Assembly (NCBI RefSeq): GCF_016862095.1
Contig: NZ_BOMH01000044.1
Coordinates: forward strand, 18,714 to 82,713
DNA from: Actinoplanes cyaneus
Lineage (GTDB): Bacteria > Actinomycetota > Actinomycetes > Mycobacteriales > Micromonosporaceae
Direction of reading: 5' to 3'
Length of the DNA stretch: 64,000 bases
The translations under genes and the position numbers were made by a program. This document shows, one piece after another, positions 8,738 to 16,581 of the stretch (the first letter of the stretch is position 1; each line of letters starts with the position of its first letter). The notes beneath the pieces are model-generated. The model saw nothing but the letters and a program-made list of their open reading frames with translations, did no database searches and was not told the DNA's origin.

Positions 8738-10192
8738 CTACTTCGGGGTGGTCGGGGAGTCGAGCCAGGTGTTGATCAGCTTGCTGTAGTCCTTGCCGGT
8801 GTTCTGCTTCACGAACGCGATGAACGCCGCCCGGTCCTGGCTGGTGTTCTTGTGCTCGGCGACCCACGCCTTCAGCAGCGCGAAGAACTTGGTGTCGCCG
8901 AGCGCGTCGTTCAGTTCCTTGAGCATTGTCGCGCCGCAGATGTAGACGTTGCTCTCGGCGAACTCGGCGGCATCCGGCTTGCCGGGCGGGCCGACCTTCT
9001 TACGCAGCTCGGCGTCGCGCTTGCGGAGGAACGTCTCCAGCGCGGCGTCGCTGAACTTGTGGACCTTCTGCTCGTAGAGGAACTGCAGGTACTGCGCGAA
9101 GCCCTCGTTGAGCCACAGGTCGGTCCAGGTGCTCGGGGTGACCGTGTCGCCGAACCACTGGTGGGCGTACTCGTGGACCAGGGTCTCCTCGAAGTAGTCC
9201 TGGGCCTCCTTGTCCCACTTCCCGGTCGGGCGGCCCATGCTGATCATCTGCTGGGTCTCCATGGCCGAGATCGAGCCGTTGACCAGGGCGCCGCCGGTCT
9301 CGAACGGGTAGGGCCCGAGCCGCTCCTCCAGCCAGCTCAGCAGCTGCGGTGACTTCTTCAGCACGGGCAGGAGCTTGTCGTCGGTCTTCGGCACGACGAA
9401 GTAGGTGAGCTTCACCCCGTGCGGTCCGGCCTGCTCGACCTTCTTGTACTTGTCCACGGCGAGCGTCGTCAGATAAGCCGCCGTGGGTACGGCCGAGGTG
9501 TACCGGTAGGTGTTGCCCTCCACCGGGCCCGGGGTGCCGTTGGCCGCGGCCATCCAGCCCTCCGGCACGGTGACCGCGATGTCGTACAGGGCCTTGTCGG
9601 AGACCAGCTCGTTGGCCGGGTACCAGGTCATCGCGCCCCACGGCTCCTGCATGGTCCACGCGCCGCCGTTCTTGGCCGGGCGCAGGCCGTTGCCCTCCTT
9701 GGCGTCGCCGCGGTGCGACGGGAACGCGACCTGCTTAGGCGTGCCGTGGTAGTCGACCACCAGCGTGACCGGCCGGTCGGCGACCAGCTCGGCGGGCACG
9801 GTGAGCTTCTCCTTGGCCAGGGTGCCGGTGGTCGCCTTGTCGTCGACGGTCACCTTGTCGACGGACAGGGTCGCGAAGTCCAGCTTGATCTCGGAGGCCG
9901 CGGCGGTCGGGCGGATGCGCAGCGTGGCCGTGCCGGTGAGGATCTTCTTGGCGGGATCCCAGTCGAGCTTCAAGTCGTACTGCAGGACGTCGAGCCCGGC
10001 ATTGCCGTGCTCGGGGTAGAGCTTGTCGGCCACCAGCGTGGACTTGCCGGCCTGCCAGGCCGTGTAGTCGACGGCGGGGGCGGCCGGGGCGGCGCTCGAC
10101 GGTGCCGCCGTAGGTGTTACCGAGGGACTGTCTGTGCAGCTCGCACACAGGACCGTCGCGGCCAGGGCCACGCCGGTGAGAGATCGACGCAT
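8738..10192 (-). CDS. M1-family zinc metallopeptidase, predicted lipoprotein (paralogue)
   Basis: The 484-residue product has a signal peptide with a lipobox-like VLCASC and an M1 site HEYAHQWFGD (His about 340) plus NEGFAQYLQF. It is closely similar along its length to the next gene downstream, which marks a tandem duplication. It is the promoter-proximal member of the pair. The pair is inserted on the minus strand between gatA and gatB. Likely role is extracytoplasmic peptide trimming; substrate unknown. Confidence 0.9.
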   Translation of the reverse strand: MRRSLTGVALAATVLCASCTDSPSVTPTAAPSSAAPAAPAVDYTAWQAGKSTLVADKLYPEHGNAGLDVLQYDLKLDWDPAKKILTGTATLRIRPTAAASEIKLDFATLSVDKVTVDDKATTGTLAKEKLTVPAELVADRPVTLVVDYHGTPKQVAFPSHRGDAKEGNGLRPAKNGGAWTMQEPWGAMTWYPANELVSDKALYDIAVTVPEGWMAAANGTPGPVEGNTYRYTSAVPTAAYLTTLAVDKYKKVEQAGPHGVKLTYFVVPKTDDKLLPVLKKSPQLLSWLEERLGPYPFETGGALVNGSISAMETQQMISMGRPTGKWDKEAQDYFEETLVHEYAHQWFGDTVTPSTWTDLWLNEGFAQYLQFLYEQKVHKFSDAALETFLRKRDAELRKKVGPPGKPDAAEFAESNVYICGATMLKELNDALGDTKFFALLKAWVAEHKNTSQDRAAFIAFVKQNTGKDYSKLINTWLDSPTTPK

Positions 10193-10335
10193 GGGCGGGA
10201 GGTTATCGTGAGGATCGTTTTCTGTGGGGGTCAGTTTCCCGTCGCCGGGAAACCCGGCGACGTGGCGTCATACCGGACGACTAGGCTGGACGTCTGTCCG
10301 TTACCCGATGCCGCAGTGAGCCGGAGCCGAAGCAC

Positions 10336-11835
10336 ATGACGACCATCGCGCTGCCGTCCTACGACGACGCCCTCAGCCGTTACGAGCCGGTCATCGGCCT
10401 GGAGACGCACGTCGAGCTGGGCACGCAGACCAAGATGTTCTGCGGCTGCAAGACCGAGTTCGGCGCCGAGCCGAACACCCAGGTCTGCCCGGTCTGTCTC
10501 GCCCTGCCCGGCGCCCTGCCGGTGATGAACCGGGCCGCCATCGAGGCGACGATCCGGATCGGTCTGGCGCTGAACTGTGACATCGCCGCCTGGTGCCGGA
10601 TGGCCCGGAAGAACTACTTCTACCCGGACATGCCGAAGAACTTCCAGACCTCGCAGTACGACGAGCCGCTCTGCGTGGACGGGTATGTCGACGTCACGGT
10701 CGACGGCAAGGAGTACCGGGTCGAGATCGAGCGCGTGCACATCGAGGAGGACACCGGCAAGACCCTGCACGTCGGCGGGGCCACCGGTCGCATCCACGGC
10801 GCCACCGAGTCGCTCGTCGACTACAACCGGGCCGGCATCCCGCTCGTCGAGATCGTCACCAAGCCGGTTCCCGGTCTCGGCGGGCAGGCTCCCGAGATCG
10901 CCAAGGCCTACGTCGCCGAGCTGCGCGACATCATCCGCTCGCTGGGCGTCTCCGACGTGCGGATGGAGCAGGGCTCGATGCGCTGCGACGTCAACACCTC
11001 GCTGAACAAGCCGGGCGAGGAGTGGGGCACGCGCACCGAGACGAAGAACGTGAACTCGCTGCGCTCGGTCGAGCGCGCGGTCCGTTCCGAGATCATCCGG
11101 CAGGCCGGCCTGCTCGACGAGGGCGTCCGGATCTTCCAGGAGACCCGCCACTTCCAGGAGACGACCGGCGACACCCGGCCGGGCCGCTCCAAGGAGACCG
11201 CGACCGACTACCGCTACTTCCCCGAGCCCGACCTGGTCCCGATCGCTCCGGACCCGGCCTGGGTCGAGGAGCTGCGCGCCTCCCAGCCGGAGAAGCCCAG
11301 CGTCAAGCGGGCCCGCCTGCGCGAGGACTGGGGCATCTCCGAGGTCGAGATGCAGTCGGCGGTCAACGCCGGCGCGATCGAGCTGATCGAGGAGACCATC
11401 GCCGCGGGCGCCCCCGCGGCCGGTGCCCGCAAGTGGTGGCTGGGCGAGCTGGCCCGCCGCTCCAACGAGTTGGGCGTCGAGCTCTCCGAGGTCGGCGCGA
11501 CCCCGGCCCAGGTCGCCGAGCTGCAGAAACTGGTCGACGACGGCAAGCTCAACGACAAGCTGGCCCGCCAGGTCCTCGAGGGCGTGGTGTCCGGCGAGGG
11601 CTCGCCGTCGGAGGTGATGGCCGCCCGCGGCCTCGGGGTGGTGTCGGACACCGGCGCACTGCAGACCGCTGTCGACGAGGCCATCGCCGCGAACCCGGAC
11701 ATCGCCGCGAAGATCCGGGACGGCAAGGTGGCGGCGGCGGGCGCGCTGGTCGGCGCGGTCATGAAGACCACGCGAGGCCAGGCGGACGCCAAGACCGTCC
11801 GCGACCTGATCCTGTCCCGGCTCGGCGCTTCCTGA
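10336..11835 (+). CDS. gatB: Aspartyl/glutamyl-tRNA amidotransferase subunit B
   Basis: GatB binds the mischarged tRNA and activates its acyl group in the GatCAB complex. The 499-residue product begins with the GLETHVEL region and has paired cysteines in CGCKTEFGAEPNTQVCPVC, the GatB cradle-domain zinc site. The C-terminal GatB/Yqey domain is present through IRDGKVAAAGALVGAVMK. The gene is separated from gatCA, so it probably has its own promoter in the 143-base gap after the divergent peptidase gene. Confidence 0.96.
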   Translation: MTTIALPSYDDALSRYEPVIGLETHVELGTQTKMFCGCKTEFGAEPNTQVCPVCLALPGALPVMNRAAIEATIRIGLALNCDIAAWCRMARKNYFYPDMPKNFQTSQYDEPLCVDGYVDVTVDGKEYRVEIERVHIEEDTGKTLHVGGATGRIHGATESLVDYNRAGIPLVEIVTKPVPGLGGQAPEIAKAYVAELRDIIRSLGVSDVRMEQGSMRCDVNTSLNKPGEEWGTRTETKNVNSLRSVERAVRSEIIRQAGLLDEGVRIFQETRHFQETTGDTRPGRSKETATDYRYFPEPDLVPIAPDPAWVEELRASQPEKPSVKRARLREDWGISEVEMQSAVNAGAIELIEETIAAGAPAAGARKWWLGELARRSNELGVELSEVGATPAQVAELQKLVDDGKLNDKLARQVLEGVVSGEGSPSEVMAARGLGVVSDTGALQTAVDEAIAANPDIAAKIRDGKVAAAGALVGAVMKTTRGQADAKTVRDLILSRLGAS

Positions 11836-11854
11836 CTTCCGCGGTACGTCGTCC

Positions 11855-11884
11855 CGCCCGGCCCGCCGCACGGCGAGCCGGGCG
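11855..11884. terminator. Probable terminator hairpin after gatB
   Basis: CGCCCGGC (11855-11862) pairs with GCCGGGCG (11877-11884), with a further CGCC/GGCG inner stem. It lies 20 bases past the gatB stop and lacks a T-run, as is common in high-GC actinobacteria. Confidence 0.5.
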
Positions 11885-11963
11885 GCGTCGTTCCGGGCGG
11901 CGGTGAGGATCGATTAGAGTCGGGCGGCGCCTGCCCGATCGCATCGATCACGGGGAATTCGAG

Positions 11964-13043
11964 ATGACCGACGCCACGCCGCCCAGCAGCGGCGAACCCG
12001 ACCCCACACCGGCCGCGGCCTGGCCGTTGCCCTCCGGGGCGCCGGCGCTGCTCCCGGCACCCGCGGTCGGCGAGGCGGCGACGCTGCCGGTGCCTTACGG
12101 TGCGCCGTCCCCGGCCGGTGGCCCGGACCAGACGCACTGGGAGGCCGAGGGGGAGCCGCCACTGGTCGCAGCGGCCCACGTGGCCGTCCACGAGCTGCGG
12201 TTCGCCGACGCGATCCGGCTGCTGGAGGAGTTCCTCGGGGAGCACCCGGACGACTCCCGGGCCTGGCACCGGCTGGCCGGCGCGCAGGTCGGGCTCCGGC
12301 AGTACCACCTGGGGCTGACCTATGCCGAGCGGGCCGTCGCGCTGAAGCCGGAGTCCTCGGCGGCGCACTACATCCACGGCCTCGCCCTGTTCTACCTGGG
12401 GCGGACGGCCGAGGCCCAGCGGTCCGCGGCCCGGTCGATCGAGCTGGATCCCGGTATCGCCGACGGGCATGCGCTGCTCGCCCAGTCGCTGGCTAGCCTG
12501 GGCCGGACCGAGCCGGCCCTGGCCGCGGCCCGGGCCGCGCTGGTCCTAGCTCCGGGTCACGCGGGCGCTCTGGACGTCATCTCCCGGAGCTCGTCGTCGG
12601 CGGCTCGATGGATGCCGCTCGTCACCGCGGGCACGCTTCCGGCCGGGCTGCTGCTGGGCGTTCTGGCGCTGACGCTGACGGGTGCGCCCGGCGCCAGGAC
12701 CTACGGCGGGTTCGCCGTGGTTGCGCTGCTCCCGGCGTTCGCGGCGATCATCCGGTACGCCGTCGGCGGCCGCCTCCGGACACCGGCCCAGCCGCTGCCG
12801 CGGCCGGCTTTCGTGGTGACGCCGATCCTGTCCACGGCCTACGTGGCGATCGCCGTCGTGCTCGCCGGAACCCGGCCGGCCGGCGTGCTCTTCACCCTGC
12901 TGGTGGCCGCACTCCTCAGCACCTTCGCCGCCGCGGCCGTCTACCGGGCGACGTTCCCCGCCGGCCGCCCAGCCGCCGCGGATGCGCCCTCGTTCGCGCC
13001 ACCGGTCACCCCACCCGCCGGCTCATCCCCGACGGACTCCTGA
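11964..13043 (+). CDS. TPR-repeat protein with C-terminal membrane segments
   Basis: The 359-residue product has a Pro/Ala-rich N-terminus of about 55 residues, then three to four tetratricopeptide-like helical repeats (for example AWHRLAGAQVGLRQYHLGLT and the following GLALFYLGRTAEAQRSA). The C-terminal half has four hydrophobic segments from about residue 213. This suggests a cytoplasmic protein-interaction domain anchored to the membrane. No enzymatic motif was seen. The start follows GGGGAATTCGAG. Its role is unknown; the downstream gene is convergent. Confidence 0.8.
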   Translation: MTDATPPSSGEPDPTPAAAWPLPSGAPALLPAPAVGEAATLPVPYGAPSPAGGPDQTHWEAEGEPPLVAAAHVAVHELRFADAIRLLEEFLGEHPDDSRAWHRLAGAQVGLRQYHLGLTYAERAVALKPESSAAHYIHGLALFYLGRTAEAQRSAARSIELDPGIADGHALLAQSLASLGRTEPALAAARAALVLAPGHAGALDVISRSSSSAARWMPLVTAGTLPAGLLLGVLALTLTGAPGARTYGGFAVVALLPAFAAIIRYAVGGRLRTPAQPLPRPAFVVTPILSTAYVAIAVVLAGTRPAGVLFTLLVAALLSTFAAAAVYRATFPAGRPAAADAPSFAPPVTPPAGSSPTDS

Positions 13044-13059
13044 CGGGCGCTGCTGGGCG

Positions 13060-14700
13060 TCAGCGACTCGGCTGGACGGCCGGGCTGCCTGACAGGACCG
13101 GCGCGGGTGTCGGGGCCACCGGCGGGTTCTTGTCGTCGAGGCCGACCACGTTGCGCTGCATCTCGACGTTGGACTGGCCGGTGCCGCCGAGCTCGATGTC
13201 GTCGTACGCCTTCAGGTCGTGGTTCTCGTCGAAGTAGAGCACCGACAACGACAGCGGCGTCGGCTCCTCGTTCTCCAGCCCGCGCAGGCCGGCGCCGCCG
13301 GTCGAGCCCTCGATCATCAGGCGGGTCGGCATCGGCGCCTGCGCCGCGGCGGACGCGGACGGTGCCGGTGAGGGCGACGCCGAGGCGGACGGGTCGGGAG
13401 CCGGCGGCACGGGGGCCGGCAGCATCTGCACCGAGCGCTGGTGCCGGTGCCCGGACAGCACCAGCGGCACCACCCCGGAGAGCGGCTGCGCCATCGCCGG
13501 GTCGTGGACCAGCGCGATGTCCACCTTCTGACCGGAGTTGCGGATCGTCGTGGCCAGGCGTTCCCCGGAGGCGGTGAGGATCTCGTCGCCGGAGGTGTCC
13601 CCGGCCTTGTTCGTCTCGCTCTTGTCCGGGGTGAACTGCGGGTCGCCGATGCCGGCGATGGTCAGGCCGTTCTGCAGGATGATCTTGTCGTCGAGGACGA
13701 TCGCGTTGCGCTGCTTGGAGACCGCGGTCTGGATCGCCACCGAGTCGTGGTTGCCACGAACGTAGATGTAGGGCACGTCCAGCGACGGGATCGACGACAC
13801 GTACGACGTCTCCGCGCTGCTGCCCCAGTCGACCATGTCCCCGGTGTCGATCACCGCGTCGATGTCGAACGTCTGCACGACGGTCCGGATCAGGCCCCAC
13901 GACGACGGGTTCAGATGCAGGTCGGAGACGTGCAACAGGCGCGTGGTGTTGCCGGCCGGCTCGTAGACCGGCAGCGCCGACACGGTGGTGTAGATCCGGC
14001 TGACGTTGCTGACGATCTGCTGGAGCTGCTCGGAGTACCGCCCGTAGTTGTCCGCGATCCGCCGCGCGTCACCGACCACGGCCGGGGCGTTGACCAGCAG
14101 ACCCTCGTAGCGCGGCTCGCTGATCGCGGTCGGCCGGACGGTGGCGGCGGCCAGCCCGATACTGCCCGCCGCGGCGATCAGCGCGGTCAGCCCGGCCGCC
14201 GCGGTGCGCCGCACGTTGCGGAAGATCAGCGCGGCTGCCAGGACCGCGCTGAGGACCGCCAGCCCGACAGTGCGCAGGGCCAGCCGGCTCACCCCGGTGA
14301 CGACCTCGTCGACCGCCCGGTCGCCGGCCGAGCTGATCGCGGCCGGGTTGTCGATCAGCTCCTCAGTCCGGTTCTGGTCGAGCGAGCCGAGCGCCACCTT
14401 CAGGTGCAGCGTGCCGCGGTGACTGTCCAGGTGCAGTGAGCCGAGCGGCGGGATGTCCACCTCGGTGCCGCCGACCACGGTGGGGCGCAGCGACATCTCC
14501 GCCTTGAACGGGCCCACGTTGATCTCGGTGTGCGCGAACAGCATCACGCCGATCACCGCGGCCGTGATGCTGACCAGGCCGACAGCCGCGGCGACGCGGG
14601 TGTTGCGGAACCAGCGGTGCTTCCACACCCGTACGGAGAAGTCGGCAGTTGATCTCACACGCCGGCGCCAGGCTGCCATGGGCTCACTCATCGGGGCCAA
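13060..14700 (-). CDS. Membrane-anchored calcineurin-like metallophosphoesterase
   Basis: The 546-residue product has an N-terminal membrane segment, an extracytoplasmic-looking region, a second hydrophobic stretch near residues 140-190, then a metallophosphoesterase domain. The domain motifs appear in order: VSDLHLNP, DTGDMVDWGS, VRGNHDS, LVHDP and LSGHRHQ, covering the metal ligands. A Ser/Ala/Pro-rich insertion follows GHRHQ. It lies downstream of the sugar-dehydrogenase-like gene on the same strand. Substrate cannot be predicted. Confidence 0.9.
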   Translation of the reverse strand: MAPMSEPMAAWRRRVRSTADFSVRVWKHRWFRNTRVAAAVGLVSITAAVIGVMLFAHTEINVGPFKAEMSLRPTVVGGTEVDIPPLGSLHLDSHRGTLHLKVALGSLDQNRTEELIDNPAAISSAGDRAVDEVVTGVSRLALRTVGLAVLSAVLAAALIFRNVRRTAAAGLTALIAAAGSIGLAAATVRPTAISEPRYEGLLVNAPAVVGDARRIADNYGRYSEQLQQIVSNVSRIYTTVSALPVYEPAGNTTRLLHVSDLHLNPSSWGLIRTVVQTFDIDAVIDTGDMVDWGSSAETSYVSSIPSLDVPYIYVRGNHDSVAIQTAVSKQRNAIVLDDKIILQNGLTIAGIGDPQFTPDKSETNKAGDTSGDEILTASGERLATTIRNSGQKVDIALVHDPAMAQPLSGVVPLVLSGHRHQRSVQMLPAPVPPAPDPSASASPSPAPSASAAAQAPMPTRLMIEGSTGGAGLRGLENEEPTPLSLSVLYFDENHDLKAYDDIELGGTGQSNVEMQRNVVGLDDKNPPVAPTPAPVLSGSPAVQPSR

Positions 14701-14744
14701 ACCTGCCCGGCCGGGCTCGCCGTGAAACAGTCATGGGCGTCTCA

Positions 14745-15908
14745 TCAACTGCGGCCCGCGCCGCCGTCGGAGAAGACGAGCCGGATCAGGCGGTCGTCCT
14801 CCGGGTCCGGCTCGCCGGCGTCCTCCTGGTTCGACGTGCTGACCCAGAGTGAACCGTCCGGCGCGGCGACCAGGGCACGCAACCGACCGAACTTGTCGGT
14901 GAGCAACTCCTGCGGGGTGCCCAGCACGGTGCCGTTGCCGGTCACGTTGAGCAGGTAGAGCCGCTTGCCGAGCAGGCAGGCGGTGGCGACCGTCGTCTCG
15001 AACGAGGCGACCCCGCCACACGACGACTCGGCGGCCGGCCAGGCCACGAGCGGGTCGGCGAGCCCGGCGTCGCCCGCCTTGCCGTCGGCCTTGGGCCAGC
15101 CGTAATCCTTGCCCTTGAGCACCACGTTCAGCTCGGAGAACTTGGGCTGAGAATTCTCCGTGGCGAACATGCGCTTCGTCTTGTCCCAGGTCAGCCCCTG
15201 TACGTTGCGATGACCGGAGGACCAGACCAGCGAGGTCTTCACCGGGTTGCCCGGGGCCGGCTTGCCGTCCGTGGTCATCCGGAGGATCTTGCCGCCCAGA
15301 CTTTTCGGATCCTGCGCCTGCGTGCCGGTGGCGGTGCCGTCACCGGTGCCGGCGTAAAGGAAGCCATCCGGGCCGAAGGCGAGCGCGCCGCCGTTCTCCT
15401 GGGCGGAACGCGGGATGCCGGTGAGGATCGGCTCCAGGGTCTCGCCGAGGACCAGCTTGCCGATCCGGTTGTCGGAGGCGGTCGAGTAGTAGACGAAGAC
15501 CGTCTTGTCCGACGCATACTTCGGGGAGACCGCGATGCCGAGCAGGCCGCCGTCACCGGAGGGGCGCACCTCGGCGAGGCGGGCCGCCTCGGCGACCTTC
15601 AACCCGTCCGCGTCGGATTCCGGCCCGACCTTCAGGATCCGCGCGGTGTCGCGCTCGGTGACCAGGGCCGACCCGTCCGGCAGGAAGGCGATGCCCCACG
15701 GCACCTCGAGGCCCTTGGCCAGCACGGTGACCGCGATCTCCTGCTCGTCGCCGGCCCCGGCGCTCGCGGTGGCGGCGATCGACGGGCCGGGCAGGTTGGG
15801 CGCGCTGCCGGCCTGATCAGGCCCCGGCGGCCCGAAGCTGCAGCCCGCGGTCAGCCCCAGCACGACGGTGAGAGTCGCGACCGCGGCACGGCTCCGGCGG
15901 TAACGCAC
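14745..15908 (-). CDS. PQQ-dependent sugar dehydrogenase-like (sorbosone dehydrogenase family) lipoprotein
   Basis: The product (387 residues, GTG start) has a lipobox LTAGC after a short signal peptide. The beta-propeller family signature GLEVPWGIAFLPDGSALVTE opens the mature domain, and GHRNVQGLTW is the conserved His-containing motif. This matches soluble glucose/sorbosone dehydrogenase-like proteins. Many members have no proven substrate, so oxidation of a sugar is inference. It sits between the PH-domain gene upstream and the metallophosphoesterase gene downstream on the same strand. Confidence 0.87.
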   Translation of the reverse strand: MRYRRSRAAVATLTVVLGLTAGCSFGPPGPDQAGSAPNLPGPSIAATASAGAGDEQEIAVTVLAKGLEVPWGIAFLPDGSALVTERDTARILKVGPESDADGLKVAEAARLAEVRPSGDGGLLGIAVSPKYASDKTVFVYYSTASDNRIGKLVLGETLEPILTGIPRSAQENGGALAFGPDGFLYAGTGDGTATGTQAQDPKSLGGKILRMTTDGKPAPGNPVKTSLVWSSGHRNVQGLTWDKTKRMFATENSQPKFSELNVVLKGKDYGWPKADGKAGDAGLADPLVAWPAAESSCGGVASFETTVATACLLGKRLYLLNVTGNGTVLGTPQELLTDKFGRLRALVAAPDGSLWVSTSNQEDAGEPDPEDDRLIRLVFSDGGAGRS

Positions 15909-15960
15909 GGCTGAACCACCCCCTAGCTTCGTCGCCGATCAGGGTAACCACGGCGTCTGA

Positions 15961-16006
15961 CAGTCCCCTTGGAAGACAGCCCCTTGGAAGACAGCCTTTT
16001 GGAAGC
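15961..16006. repeat. Three-copy 15-16 bp tandem repeat
   Basis: Units CAGTCCCCTTGGAAGA, CAGCCCCTTGGAAGA and CAGCCTTTTGGAAGC follow one another immediately after the stop of the PH-domain gene. Purpose unknown; it may be simple slippage expansion. Confidence 0.75.
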
Positions 16007-16008
16007 GG

Positions 16009-16395
16009 TCACTGCTCCACGGCGGCGTCGGCCGGGTAGTTGTCCACCGCGGCCAGCACCAGCGGCAGGTTGTCCCGGGTGACGCCGGTCAGCCGGATCA
16101 CGTTCCCGTTGTCCAGCAGCGCGGAGACCCGGCCCCGCTCGTCGGGCGCCAGCTCGGTGATCCGGCTCCACGGCACTTGGGTGCCGCCGATCAGGGCACG
16201 CACCCGCACCTCGTCGGAGAACACGTCGGTGCCGGCCCGCCAGGACCAGATGAACGCGACGAGCGGGATCAACAGCACCGGCAGCCATGCCCGGGAGACA
16301 CCGGCCAGCGGCATCGCGCCGACGAACGCGATCCCGGAGGCCACCAGGGCGGTGCCGGACTTGCGTACGCGGAGAAGGGGGCGGCGTCTGCTCAC
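16009..16395 (-). CDS. PH-domain membrane protein (bPH6-like)
   Basis: The 128-residue product has two adjacent hydrophobic segments near residues 15-52 and then a small beta-rich region with VPWSRITELAPDERGRVSAL, as in bacterial PH_6 (low-molecular-weight antigen 6-like) proteins. GTG 16395 is chosen because the frame upstream of it is a shadow of the GGDEF-EAL gene. It is divergent from that gene. Function is not known for the family. Confidence 0.8.
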   Translation of the reverse strand: MSRRRPLLRVRKSGTALVASGIAFVGAMPLAGVSRAWLPVLLIPLVAFIWSWRAGTDVFSDEVRVRALIGGTQVPWSRITELAPDERGRVSALLDNGNVIRLTGVTRDNLPLVLAAVDNYPADAAVEQ

Positions 16396-16581
16396 GTCCC
16401 CATCTTCCCACCCGGTTGTCCACAGCCCCGGTTGACCCTCGAGGCGTCCATGGTCGACGATCCGTCGCAGGGGCCGCCCGTAACCGGAACCGGGGATTCC
16501 TCGTTGTCCGGGTGCAACGACCTCCTGCTCCACCCCGTCCGTCGGGGGCCGACCCCCCGGCGCCAACGCAGAGGACCTGTC

